From: Kibdelosporangium persicum
GTDB taxonomy: Bacteria > Actinomycetota > Actinomycetes > Mycobacteriales > Pseudonocardiaceae
Direction of reading: 5' to 3'
Assembly: GCF_013280595.1 (NCBI RefSeq)
Contig: NZ_JAAATY010000005.1
Location: forward strand, 248,001-312,000
DNA: 64,000 bases
The position numbers and the translations under genes were made by a program. The notes beneath the pieces are model-generated. The model had not been told where the DNA came from. It saw nothing but the letters and a program-made list of their open reading frames with translations, and made no database searches. Below, in pieces: positions 9,486 through 17,796 of the stretch; position 1 is the first letter of the stretch; every line of letters starts with the position of its first letter.

Positions 9486-10716
9486 TGTTCAGGTTGCGGT
9501 GGAAGACATTGGCCGGGTCCCACCCGGCCTTGACCTCACGGAGGCGCTGGTAGTCGGCGGCGGTGTACGCGGTCTCCACGGCGTCGGCGTCGTGCAGGAA
9601 GTTCAGGAACGAACCGCCGGTGGCGTACGGCCAAAGGTGCTCTGCCGGGCCGTCCACGGCGATGGAGAACGGTACGTCACGGTATCCGGCCGGGCTGGTG
9701 CCTTCGGTGATCGCGCCGCCCCAGTAACGGAATTCGACGGAGTTGGCCTGTGTGGCGAGGATCGATTCGAGCAGCGAGTCGGGCACCTCGGTGAACAGTT
9801 CGAAGTTTCGTGGCGCGGTGCCGGGAACACTTGCCTGGGCAACGGACACCTCGGCGAACGTGCTCTGCACCGGCGTGCCCGCGACATTCCACAGTGGTCG
9901 CAACGCGTGCTGTGCCGACGACGCGTCACCGGCGTACGTGGCCCGGATCGCGACGTGCTCGCCGACCAGGGCGATCGTGCAGCTCAGTTCCCGGGGCATA
10001 ACGGGTGCGTAGTCGCGGTAACGGGCCAGCAGGTCGGCCGCCCGTGCGATGGAGAACAGCGCCTGACCGGCGTAGACCTCGTCAACCGGGTGCAGCCGGA
10101 TCTCCAGGGACGTCACCACACCGAAATTGCCGCCGCCACCGCGGACCGCCCAGAACAGGTCCGCGTTCCGGTCGGGGGTGGCTGTGACCAGCTCACCGTC
10201 CGCGGTGACCAGGTCGACGCGCAGCACGTTGTCCGCGCCGAGGCCGTACTTGCGTGACAGCGGGCCAAGGCCGCCGCCCATGCTGAAACCGGCGACGCCG
10301 ACCGTCGGCGACGAACCGGAAACCGGAGCGAGCCCGAACGGGGCGGCCGCGGCGAGGACGTCGCCCCACACGGCACCGGCACCCACCCGTGCGATCCGCC
10401 GGTCCGGGTCGACGAACACGCCGTCCAGCCGCGCGGTTCTGATCAACAGGCCGCCGTCGGAGGGCACGTACGTGCCGTGCCCGGTCGCCTGCACCGCGAG
10501 CGGCAGGTCGTGCTCCCGTGCCCAGACCACCGCGGCCTGGACGTCGGCCGCGCTGGTCACTTCGGCGACTACCACGGGGTGGGCGTCGAAGGCCGGGTTG
10601 AGTGACGCGCGCAGGGTGTCGTAGGCGTCGTCACCGGGGCGGTGCACCTGGCCGCGGATGAGTCGGCCCAGGTCAGCGGTGGTCTGCGGGTGGCGGGCGA
10701 ACAGCTGCTGGGTCAT
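9472..10716 (-). CDS. FAD-linked oxidase of the berberine-bridge / VAO family
   Basis: 414 residues from ATG 10716, which has a good SD (AGGAAGG) 8 bp upstream; the frame extends to 10782 but that part lacks similarity. The PP-loop FAD-binding domain shows QATGHGTYVPSDGG, whose His is the likely 8-alpha attachment site, and VGVAGFSMGGGLGPLSRKYG. The usual second anchor Cys before VG..G is Ser here (SGSSPTVGVAGF), so mono-covalent flavin is inferred. The C-terminus ends with the BBE segment NVFHRNLNIKPS. These enzymes oxidise alcohols, sugars or alkaloid-like compounds, often in secondary metabolism. It is divergent from the histidine kinase, with a 123-bp shared promoter region. Confidence 0.85.
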   Translation of the reverse strand: MTQQLFARHPQTTADLGRLIRGQVHRPGDDAYDTLRASLNPAFDAHPVVVAEVTSAADVQAAVVWAREHDLPLAVQATGHGTYVPSDGGLLIRTARLDGVFVDPDRRIARVGAGAVWGDVLAAAAPFGLAPVSGSSPTVGVAGFSMGGGLGPLSRKYGLGADNVLRVDLVTADGELVTATPDRNADLFWAVRGGGGNFGVVTSLEIRLHPVDEVYAGQALFSIARAADLLARYRDYAPVMPRELSCTIALVGEHVAIRATYAGDASSAQHALRPLWNVAGTPVQSTFAEVSVAQASVPGTAPRNFELFTEVPDSLLESILATQANSVEFRYWGGAITEGTSPAGYRDVPFSIAVDGPAEHLWPYATGGSFLNFLHDADAVETAYTAADYQRLREVKAGWDPANVFHRNLNIKPS

Positions 10717-10839
10717 CGGGGTGCCTTCCTCGTCGTGGGCGTGCACCCCTGCGTCGAACGGGCCACCGCGAGATCGACACACTCACAAAAATTTCGAGCC
10801 GATGGACAGTCCGCCGTGGATCGCGGGCATGATGGGCGC

Positions 10840-12006
10840 ATGGAAGCGGATCTGCCCGGGGGTCTGCGCCATCACCGGCAACTCGAGGAGTCGCGCCGCC
10901 GGGAGGCGTGGCTGCGCGCGTCCAACGAGATCACCGCGACGCTGCTGGGCGGAACGTCCACCGACGAGCTCGACCTGATCGCGCGGCACGCCCGGGAGGT
11001 CGCCGGCGCACCGATCGCGGCGATCGCGTTGCCCGATGCCGACGACCGGCTCGTGGTCGAGGTCCTCCAAGGCGTCGACGACCTCGCCGGTGCGCCGATC
11101 GACATCGACGGGACCGCGTCGGGGCGTGTCTTCCGGACCGGTCAGCCGGTGCTGATCGACCATTACGGTGACGCGGCGGCGAGCTGGCAGGGCGACGCCG
11201 TTCCGCACTGGCTGAAGGACCTGGGTTCGGCGGCGATCGTCCCGCTTCCGGCCGGTGACGAACTCCTCGGCGTGCTGCTGTTGGTCCGGCTGCGGCACGA
11301 GCCGTTGTTCGAACAGGCCGATTTGGAGCTGCTGCGCAACTTCGCCGCCCACGTGGCCATGGCGCTGCAGTACTCCCGCGCACGCGCCGACCAGCAGCGG
11401 CTCGTGGTGTTCGAGGACCGCGAACGGATCGCGCGCGACCTGCATGACCTGGTCATTCAGCGGGTGTTCGCCACCGGTATGGCACTGGAAGCCGCGGCCG
11501 CCGTCATCCCGGTGAACCCCGGCGACGCGGCCACGCGGGTCCGGCATGCCGTCGACGACCTCGACAGGACCATCCAGGAGATCCGGACCACGGTGTTCGC
11601 CCTGCAACAGGACTCGACCGGCAGCCTGCGCTCGCTCGTGCTGGCCACCGTGCAAGACGCGAAGGCCACGCTCGGCTTCACCCCGTCCGTCCGGTTCCGC
11701 GGCCCGGTGGACACGTCGGTTCCCGGGCCGGTCAGCGACCAGTTGCTCCCGGTTCTCCGGGAGGCACTGTCCACTATGGCGCGACACGCTTCGGCGACTG
11801 AGGCGTCGGTGGAGGTGGCGCTCGGCGAGGACCTGCTGCTGCGGGTCACGGACAACGCCCTCGGCATCCCCGGCTCAGGACGTAGCAGTGGCATCGCCAC
11901 CATGACCGCCCGTGCCGAACACCTCGGCGGCACGTGCACGGTCACGTCGGCCAACCCCGGCACGGACCTGCAATGGCGCGTCCCGCTGCTCAAAGCTCGT
12001 GAGTGA
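10840..12006 (+). CDS. GAF-domain histidine kinase of the DevS/NarX-HisKA_3 type, degenerate ATPase
   Basis: 388 residues from ATG 10840. A short N-terminal helix (LEESRRREAWLRASNEITATLL) leads to one GAF domain (about 35-180) with no transmembrane segment, so it is cytosolic. The HisKA_3 dimerisation box ERIARDLHDLVIQRVFATGM carries the phospho-accepting His. The ATPase part departs from the family: the N-box reads LREALSTMARHA, with Thr where the Mg-binding Asn is expected, and the G1 box reads VTDNALGIP rather than DNGxGIP. No response regulator lies nearby, so it is an orphan. It may still accept phosphate or act as a signal-binding partner, but autophosphorylation is doubtful. Confidence 0.8.
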   Translation: MEADLPGGLRHHRQLEESRRREAWLRASNEITATLLGGTSTDELDLIARHAREVAGAPIAAIALPDADDRLVVEVLQGVDDLAGAPIDIDGTASGRVFRTGQPVLIDHYGDAAASWQGDAVPHWLKDLGSAAIVPLPAGDELLGVLLLVRLRHEPLFEQADLELLRNFAAHVAMALQYSRARADQQRLVVFEDRERIARDLHDLVIQRVFATGMALEAAAAVIPVNPGDAATRVRHAVDDLDRTIQEIRTTVFALQQDSTGSLRSLVLATVQDAKATLGFTPSVRFRGPVDTSVPGPVSDQLLPVLREALSTMARHASATEASVEVALGEDLLLRVTDNALGIPGSGRSSGIATMTARAEHLGGTCTVTSANPGTDLQWRVPLLKARE

Positions 12007-12041
12007 TTATCCGGGTTAGAGCACGGATAATCACTCACGAG
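11996..12041. terminator. Perfect 18-bp-arm hairpin, bidirectional terminator and dispersed repeat (copy 1)
   Basis: CTCGTGAGTGATTATCCG at 11996-12013 is exactly complementary to 12024-12041, with a 10-nt loop. It overlaps the last codons of the histidine kinase and lies just before the end of the convergent serpin gene, so it can stop transcription from both sides. A close relative with the same CTCGTGAGTG core lies at 60987-61036. Confidence 0.85.
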
Positions 12042-12054
12042 GAGGAGGGGTCGT

Positions 12055-13251
12055 CTACTGAGTCGGATCGTTGATCCGGCCGAGGAACAGCGGCGCTCCG
12101 GTCGCGGTGTCCGTGATGACGAAGAGGAACGGCCGGTCGACGGTCACGGTCCGGTAAGCGGGCGCTGACACGGGCTGCATCTCGACGCCGGTCGCGGCGG
12201 CGGCTTCGGTGCCTTCCTCGTCGACCTGAACGAAAGTCTTGTGCCGCACCGACGCTATCAGCAGGGCCTCGTCATCGGTGATGCCGCTGAAGTCGGCGGA
12301 CGGCGTGAACGCGAGCGGCATTCCGGCCTGCACCAAGGTCTCCTTCAGGTCCAGCTCGGACCGGGTGGTGAAGCGGGGCATGGCCAGCTGCACGGCCGTC
12401 GGCCGGACCTGGCTGAGGATCTCGGCGATTCCCTGGCCCCGCAACACTTCGATGGACGCGGGCGCGATCACGGTGAAAGCCAGCCTGCCACCGCGGTACG
12501 GCAGCGTGACCACCTGGTAGCCGGGGCCCTGCGCGTATCCCAGCTGAGCCTTCGGGTCGTTGTGCATCATCGGCACGGTCACCGTCGACCCGTCCGCGCG
12601 GGTGAAGGGCATGTCCCTGGTCCGCTCGCGGGGAAACTCCCGTGCCCACGCGGCTTTCAGGTACAGCGCGTTGGTCAGGACGAGGCGGGTGTCACGCGTG
12701 ATCGCGTCAGGCGGGAACAAGTCCGTGATCTTGCCCGCGGTCTGGTCGGCGACGGTCTTGTTGATCCGGCCTCGGGCAGCATCGCTGTCCCGGACGAAGT
12801 CCGCTTCGTTCATGGTCGTGCCGAACTGGTCGCCCAGCGCCTCGGTGTAGCGGGGTTTGAGAGTCAGGCCCTGCTGGACCCAGGCCGTGTTCGACAGCTT
12901 CAGATCCGTCTGGTCGAACGCGGGCAGCGCGGGCCGTACGCCCTGCGGCAGGTGCAGCACCTTGGTCATCTGTGCCGCGGTCTCCCCTGCCGCACCGGCG
13001 GCGGCCATCTGCAACGCCAACGAGGCGCTGACCGGCGACACGACCAGATTGGTCTTGTCCGCCAAGGCGGGCGCGGTCACCAGATCGAGCCCGAACGCGT
13101 CCGTCGCCGAGACCAACGCCGCCATGTCCGCGGGAACCTGCCGTGCGACGGGCACCGGCGGTGGCAGCGGCTCGTTGTCCGCGGATTGCGCGCCGCATGC
13201 CGTGACCAACAGAACCACACAAAGTGCCGCTAACCGGGTCGTGACCGCCAT
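12055..13251 (-). CDS. Serpin-family protease inhibitor, lipoprotein
   Basis: 398 residues. The N-terminus is a lipoprotein signal with lipobox VTAC (Cys about 19), so the protein should be anchored outside the membrane. A full serpin fold follows: NLVVSPVSASLALQMAAAGA, then TNALYLKAAWAREF, and the C-terminal DRPFLFVITDTATGAPLFLGR. The hinge is of the inhibitory type (EEGTEAAAATG, small residues P15-P9). Counting from the P15 Gly places P2-P1-P1' at Pro-Val-Ser in EMQPVSAPAY, the same register as alpha-1-antitrypsin's PMS. A Val P1 predicts elastase- or subtilisin-like targets. A trypsin-like protease is encoded 3 kb away, but its specificity would not obviously match. Confidence 0.93.
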   Translation of the reverse strand: MAVTTRLAALCVVLLVTACGAQSADNEPLPPPVPVARQVPADMAALVSATDAFGLDLVTAPALADKTNLVVSPVSASLALQMAAAGAAGETAAQMTKVLHLPQGVRPALPAFDQTDLKLSNTAWVQQGLTLKPRYTEALGDQFGTTMNEADFVRDSDAARGRINKTVADQTAGKITDLFPPDAITRDTRLVLTNALYLKAAWAREFPRERTRDMPFTRADGSTVTVPMMHNDPKAQLGYAQGPGYQVVTLPYRGGRLAFTVIAPASIEVLRGQGIAEILSQVRPTAVQLAMPRFTTRSELDLKETLVQAGMPLAFTPSADFSGITDDEALLIASVRHKTFVQVDEEGTEAAAATGVEMQPVSAPAYRTVTVDRPFLFVITDTATGAPLFLGRINDPTQ

Positions 13252-13341
13252 ATCTCATGGACGGTTCCCACTCGGCCCTGGTTGCACGGGATTCCGCGGA
13301 CAGCCTTCGATGATCCGCGGGCGTCGAACCTGTCCGAACGG

Positions 13342-14124
13342 TCAACCGACGATCGCCTGCTGGATGGTGACCGGGATCTTCGGCTTGCCGTCGCCTTCCC
13401 GGTACTCCCCGGCAGTCACGCCACCCGCCACCACCTTGTCGATGACGGTCAGCGCGGCGGTGGTGTAGCTGCCCAGCACCGGATAACTCGGCGGCAGCTG
13501 GGAGTCGCCGTAGACGAGGAAGAACTGACTGCCGTTGGTGCCCGGGCCGGCGTTGGCCATCGCCACCGTGCCCGTCGGGTAGATCACCGTGCCCTGACCC
13601 GCGGGCTTGAGGTCGGACGGCAGTTCGTCGTCGAACTGGTACCCGGGTCCGCCATATCCGGAGCCGCTCGGGTCACCGCACTGCAGGACCTTCAACCCGG
13701 CCACGATCGTCAGCCGGTGGCAGGGCGTGCCGTCGAAGTACTTCTTGCCCGCCAGGAAAAGCAGGCTGTGCACGGCACAGGGTGCCTTCGCCCGGTCGAG
13801 GGTGATCGGGATGTCGCCCTGGTCGGTCCTCAGTGTGAACTGGACGGTGCCCGTGTCGGGCGCCTGTCCCGCATTGTCAGGCAGGCCCACGTCCTTGCCG
13901 ACCGGGCCATCCGACGCCCGGTTGTACACACACGAAGTGGTGGAACCGGCGCCGCTGGCCGATGTCGTGGGTCCTGCCGTGGGTTCTGCCGCGGGTCCCG
14001 CCACCGCGATTCCGGCGACGCTGCCCCGATCCGGCACCAGGACCGCGACCGTGACGCTGACCGCGACGATCAGCACAGCCGCGGCGATGGCGACGATCAG
14101 ACCGGTTCGTGGTGTGGAGGTCAC
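13342..14124 (-). CDS. Membrane-anchored cyclophilin-type peptidyl-prolyl isomerase
   Basis: 260 residues. One N-terminal transmembrane or signal helix (about 8-30, LIVAIAAAVLIVAVSVTVAV) is followed by a Pro/Thr/Ser-rich linker and then a cyclophilin domain (about 95-258) with FDGTPCHRLTIVAGLKVLQCGD, GTVAMANAGPGTNGSQFFLVY and YPVLGSYT. The usual catalytic FHRVI segment appears as CHRLT, keeping the Arg. It should assist folding of exported proteins at the outer face of the membrane. The gene follows the 5'-nucleotidase gene on the same strand, but a hairpin at 14205-14232 separates them, so it probably has its own promoter. Confidence 0.88.
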   Translation of the reverse strand: MTSTPRTGLIVAIAAAVLIVAVSVTVAVLVPDRGSVAGIAVAGPAAEPTAGPTTSASGAGSTTSCVYNRASDGPVGKDVGLPDNAGQAPDTGTVQFTLRTDQGDIPITLDRAKAPCAVHSLLFLAGKKYFDGTPCHRLTIVAGLKVLQCGDPSGSGYGGPGYQFDDELPSDLKPAGQGTVIYPTGTVAMANAGPGTNGSQFFLVYGDSQLPPSYPVLGSYTTAALTVIDKVVAGGVTAGEYREGDGKPKIPVTIQQAIVG

Positions 14125-14204
14125 GGCTCGATCATCGTGCGGCTGACAGAAACTGTTTCAGCGGCTCGGCCAATCCCAAACCGTTCTGACGTCTCAACGC
14201 GGAA

Positions 14205-14232
14205 CGGCCCGCCGATCAGCATCAGCGGGCCG
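14205..14232. terminator. Hairpin terminator after the 5'-nucleotidase gene
   Basis: CGGCCCGC at 14205-14212 pairs with GCGGGCCG at 14225-14232. The 12-nt loop itself contains a GAT/ATC pair. It lies 15 bp downstream of the 5'-nucleotidase stop on the minus strand; there is no T-run, as is usual in high-GC actinomycetes. Confidence 0.6.
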
Positions 14233-14246
14233 CCCCGTCTTGTCAC

Positions 14247-16091
14247 TTACGCGAGCTTCGTGATCCTGTTGCGCGGACCGGGCGCGACCGGGGCGGTGCC
14301 GAGGTGGGCGATCAGTGCGTCCACGTCGAAGCCGGGTGCGGTGACGCGGCCGGTTCCGGCGGACAGCTTCGTGAAGCCGTCGCCGCCGTTGGCCAGGAAG
14401 TCGTTGCTGGTCACCTTGTAGGCGGCGGCCGGGTCGATCGGCGTGCCGTTGAGCGCCAACGCGGACACCCGCTCACCTGCCGGCCTGGTGCTGTCGTACG
14501 AGTACGAGAACCCGGCCGAGATCTGCAGGATGCGTTGGGTCGTCTGCCCGGCGAAGCCGACGAACTGCTGCTCCAGCACTTCCTTCAGCTGCGCACCGGT
14601 CAGGGTCTGCGTGACCACCAGGTTGTTGAACGGCTGCACGGTGAACGCCTCGCCGTACGTCACGTCACCGACCGGCTCACCGCCGGGTGAAGTCGCGTAG
14701 CTCAGGTCCGCGCGGATGCCGCCCGGGTTCATCAACGCGATCTGGGCGCCTGCCGACGCGGTGTAGGCGAGCTGGGCGTCGGCGATGACGTCACCGAGCG
14801 CGCTCTCGCCCGCCGGTGTCGTCGCGCGGGTGATGTCCGCGGTGATCTTGCCGACCACGCGGTTCGCGATCGGGGCGACGGCCGCGCGGTACTTGTCGAC
14901 GAGGGCCTTGGCGTTCGCGTCCACCAGGTCGGGGTTACGCAGGAACGCGCCGGACGGGTCCGTGGCCCACGTGCCGTCCGCGCGCTTCACGCCGTTCTCC
15001 GCGATCACGTTGCGCGCCGACACGCTGGCGAAGCGCTTGGTCGCCTTGTTGACGGTGAACTGGATGTCGGTGATCAGCGTGCCGTTCGAGCCCGCGCTCG
15101 TGACGACCGTGTTCGCGCCGGAGGAGTTGGGCAGCGCGCAGCTGTAGAACCGGTGCGTGTGCCCGGAGACGACCACGCCGAACTCGGGACGCAGACCCTT
15201 GACGATGCCGGTGATCGGACCGGCGAAGTTCGCGCAGCTCGACGGATCCTGCACGGCGGGCGGCGCGGACTGCGCCCCACCCTCGTGCACCAGCAGCACC
15301 AGGGATTTGATGCCGATCATGCGCAGCAGGTCGGCGTAGGAGTTGGCCGTTTCGACCTCGTCGAGGAACTCGACGTCCTTGATCCCCGACGGGTTGACGA
15401 TGCTCGGCGTGCCCTTCAGCGTCATCCCGACGAACCCGACCGGCACGCCCTTGACGAACCTGATGTCCACCGGCGCGAGGATCGGCAGCCGGGTCTTCTT
15501 GTCCACGACGTTCGCGGCCAGGTAGCGGTAGGCCGCACCGGCGAACCCGTCACCGTCCTGGCAACCGTCGACCGGGTGGCAGCCGCCCCGCTGCAACCGC
15601 TTGAGTTCGGTGACGCCTTCGTCGAACTCGTGGTTGCCGACCGAGCTGATGTCCAGGCCGAGCCCGGACAGCGCTTCCACGCTCGGCTCGTCGTGGAACG
15701 CCGCGCTGATCAACGGAGTCGCGCCGACCAGGTCACCGGCACCGACCGTCAGCACCTTCTCGCCGTTGGCCTCACCGGCCGAACGCAGCCGCTTGACGTG
15801 CGTCGCGAGGTACTCGACACCACCCGCGGGCGTGCCGTTGACCAGGCCACCGCTGCTGGTCGGCGGTTCGAGAGCACCGTGGAAGTCGTTGAAGGCCAAC
15901 AGCCTGCCCTTGGCGGCCGCACCGCGTTCGGTGTCGTAGCTGACCGCGACGGGAGACATCGGCGTCCACTCCGGTGCCTGCTGGGCCGTCGGCGCCGACA
16001 CCAACGGGATCGCCACGACGACACCGGCGGCCACGGCAAGCCCGACGGCGGCCCGCAACGCCGATCCGACACCTGACACAAGGGCCTCCAT
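14247..16091 (-). CDS. Secreted bifunctional UDP-sugar hydrolase / 5'-nucleotidase
   Basis: 614 residues from ATG 16091; a GTG at 16109 is an alternative, and no start has a strong SD. The signal peptide covers about 1-30 (LRAAVGLAVAAGVVVAIPLV). The metallophosphatase domain shows the metal ligands in LLAFNDFHGALEP, GAGDLVGATPL, VGNHEFDEG and VVSGHTHRFYS. The C-terminal 5_nucleotid_C substrate domain begins near VVGKITADITRATTPAGES and includes LMNPGGIRADLSY and TSNDFLANGGDGF. The family hydrolyses nucleotides and UDP-sugars outside the cell to recover nucleosides and phosphate. There is no C-terminal cell-wall anchor, so it is probably released. No Pho box was recognised upstream. Confidence 0.92.
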   Translation of the reverse strand: MEALVSGVGSALRAAVGLAVAAGVVVAIPLVSAPTAQQAPEWTPMSPVAVSYDTERGAAAKGRLLAFNDFHGALEPPTSSGGLVNGTPAGGVEYLATHVKRLRSAGEANGEKVLTVGAGDLVGATPLISAAFHDEPSVEALSGLGLDISSVGNHEFDEGVTELKRLQRGGCHPVDGCQDGDGFAGAAYRYLAANVVDKKTRLPILAPVDIRFVKGVPVGFVGMTLKGTPSIVNPSGIKDVEFLDEVETANSYADLLRMIGIKSLVLLVHEGGAQSAPPAVQDPSSCANFAGPITGIVKGLRPEFGVVVSGHTHRFYSCALPNSSGANTVVTSAGSNGTLITDIQFTVNKATKRFASVSARNVIAENGVKRADGTWATDPSGAFLRNPDLVDANAKALVDKYRAAVAPIANRVVGKITADITRATTPAGESALGDVIADAQLAYTASAGAQIALMNPGGIRADLSYATSPGGEPVGDVTYGEAFTVQPFNNLVVTQTLTGAQLKEVLEQQFVGFAGQTTQRILQISAGFSYSYDSTRPAGERVSALALNGTPIDPAAAYKVTSNDFLANGGDGFTKLSAGTGRVTAPGFDVDALIAHLGTAPVAPGPRNRITKLA

Positions 16092-16307
16092 TGTCGTTTG
16101 CGCACGAACGCATGCATCCTGCCCCGTGCCGTCCGCCTTTGGGTGAACGATCGATAACGGATTCCTCATCGGACTTGCAGGCACCAGCAGGGGCACCGAG
16201 CGGTGCGGAACAAGGCATGCGTTGCCGTGCAAGACAAACCACGACCAAGGCAACGCGGCGACCGTGGTCCGCGAACGCGCCGGAAGGCCCGGTCGCGGCG
16301 CACGGGC

Positions 16308-17171
16308 TCAGCTGATGCCGGTCTGCTGGCGGATCCAGTCGGCCACCGTGTCGATCCGGGCGACGATCTCACGCCCGGGCTGCGGGCAGGCCGGCCCGGT
16401 GTTCACGATCGCCACCAGCGTGCCGGTGCGTTCGTCGTCCGTGACGAAGAACGGCGCGCCCGAGTCCTGCGGGCAGGGGCTGTTCTCCACCGTGCGCGGC
16501 ACCACCGGTGACGTTTCCAGGACGTACTGGCTGATCTTGGCGACCGTGAACTCGCCGCGTTTGAGGTGGTCGGACGGGGCGAGCTTGGTCGCCGAGAGCG
16601 ACCCCCACCCGGCGAACTGGAGTTTCTGCCCGATGGTGGGTTTGGCGTCGGCCAACGTCAGCGGCGTGATGCCGGTGACCGGGTCGGCGAGCTTGGCCAC
16701 CGCCAGGTCGCTGAAGGGGGACTGCTTGACGTCGACGACCATGGTGGTGTGCCCGCCGGGATCGCTGTCCTTGAGCTTGCCGATCACCACCTTCATGGTG
16801 TAGCGCGGCTTGCCGCTGACCCGCACGTCCCTGCCGTTGTGGAAACAGTGCCCGGCGGTCACGATCCAGGACGGCGCGATCAGCGAGCCGCTGCACGCGC
16901 CGCTGCGCACCCCGCCGCCCTGGGCCGGGATGTCGTCCGAGGTCAGCTTCGCGTTGAAAGGCAGGATCGGGTCCGGCGGCGGAGGAGGTGTGGTGGTGCT
17001 CGGTGTCGTGGTGGGTTGCGGCTCGGGAGTGTCGCTGGGGATCAGCACGCTGTGCCCGGCGGCTTGCGCGTCGGCGGGCGGCGCGTGCGTGCGTAAGTCG
17101 CCGGCCACGGCATAGGCGAAGGCAACGCCCGCGCCCACGACCATAGCGGCCGCGACCACTGACAGCCTCAT
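16308..17171 (-). CDS. Secreted trypsin-like (S1) serine protease
   Basis: 287 residues from ATG 17171, which has GGAAGGG about 11 bp upstream; the frame runs to 17255 without plausible coding content. Layout: signal or anchor helix (about 3-22), a Thr/Pro-rich linker (TTTPSTTTPPPPPD), then the protease domain. The triad is visible: His in IVTAGHCFHNG, Asp in QSPFSDLAVAKL and Ser in CPQDSGAPFF. The last departs from GDSGGP, having Gln before DSG and Ala for the second Gly, so activity may be modified. Two disulphide-type Cys pairs are present (GACSGS/GHC; SPCPQ/GPACP). It is an exported enzyme of unknown substrate. The 215 bases between its stop and the 5'-nucleotidase start hold nothing I recognise. 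Confidence 0.9.
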   Translation of the reverse strand: MRLSVVAAAMVVGAGVAFAYAVAGDLRTHAPPADAQAAGHSVLIPSDTPEPQPTTTPSTTTPPPPPDPILPFNAKLTSDDIPAQGGGVRSGACSGSLIAPSWIVTAGHCFHNGRDVRVSGKPRYTMKVVIGKLKDSDPGGHTTMVVDVKQSPFSDLAVAKLADPVTGITPLTLADAKPTIGQKLQFAGWGSLSATKLAPSDHLKRGEFTVAKISQYVLETSPVVPRTVENSPCPQDSGAPFFVTDDERTGTLVAIVNTGPACPQPGREIVARIDTVADWIRQQTGIS

Positions 17172-17318
17172 CAGCGGGCGAGCCCTTCCCTCACGAGATC
17201 CCACGTCTGGAATACGAGCGGAAGCCCGGAAAAGTTGTGCCCGATCATGATCCATGCCCGCCCGTACACCGAACGGTTCCCCCTTTTCCGCCGGTCAGCC
17301 CCTTGCGGGAGCTGTCGG

Positions 17319-17336
17319 TAGTGATCCTGTTCACTA
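17319..17336. promoter_or_regulatory. Inverted repeat, probable MarR auto-operator
   Basis: TAGTGA and TCACTA form perfect 6-bp arms around TCCTGT, ending 10 bp before the marR ATG. Inverted repeats of about 18 bp directly before the gene are typical autoregulatory sites of MarR proteins; the binding itself is inferred. It could also influence the divergent protease gene 148 bp away. Confidence 0.55.
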
Positions 17337-17346
17337 GACTGCGGCC

Positions 17347-17793
17347 ATGGCGTCGGACCACGAGGTGGACGAGTTCGCCCGGGCGTGCAACCGGGTGTAC
17401 TCGCTCATGCGCCGCAACCGCAGCAGCCTCGCCGCCACGGCCGGAGCGGGCCAGCTCTCGGAATCCCAGCTCACTCTACTGACCCCGTTGGCGGAGCACG
17501 GACCGCTGCCGGTCGGCCGGCTCGCCCGGCTGGCCAGGGTGTCCCAGCCGACGGTGACGCGAGCACTGAAGCAGCTGGAAAGCAACGGGGTCGTCCGGCG
17601 GGAACGCGCCGAACCGGCCGACCGCACGGTCCTCGTCTCGCTCACCGCCGACGGCAGTGCCGCCATGCGGGCCGCCACGGACCGCGTCCGCGCCTTGCAA
17701 CGTGCCGCGTTGGAAGCCCTGCCGCCGGAGCGTCGCCGACCGGTGATCATGGCGCTGACCGAACTGGCCACGGCCATCGACCGGATCAGCTGA
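17347..17793 (+). CDS. MarR-family transcriptional regulator
   Basis: 148 residues, full family length. The winged-helix core reads LTLLTPLAEHGPLPVGRLAR, then VSQPTVTRALKQLESNGVV, and the wing reads RRERAEPADRTVLVSLTADG. Terminal helices form the dimer interface (QRAALEALPPERRRPVIMAL). It is divergent from the secreted protease and has a palindrome immediately upstream. Its stop is 3 bp from the end of the convergent methyltransferase. Ligand and targets are unknown; self-regulation is the safest guess. Confidence 0.88.
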   Translation: MASDHEVDEFARACNRVYSLMRRNRSSLAATAGAGQLSESQLTLLTPLAEHGPLPVGRLARLARVSQPTVTRALKQLESNGVVRRERAEPADRTVLVSLTADGSAAMRAATDRVRALQRAALEALPPERRRPVIMALTELATAIDRIS

Positions 17794-17796
17794 CGG

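Noticed and set aside
9472-10782. Secondary-metabolite gene cluster around the berberine-bridge-type oxidase and LAL regulator
   Set aside because: No polyketide synthase, NRPS, terpene or RiPP core gene occurs in the window; the neighbours are housekeeping or unrelated.
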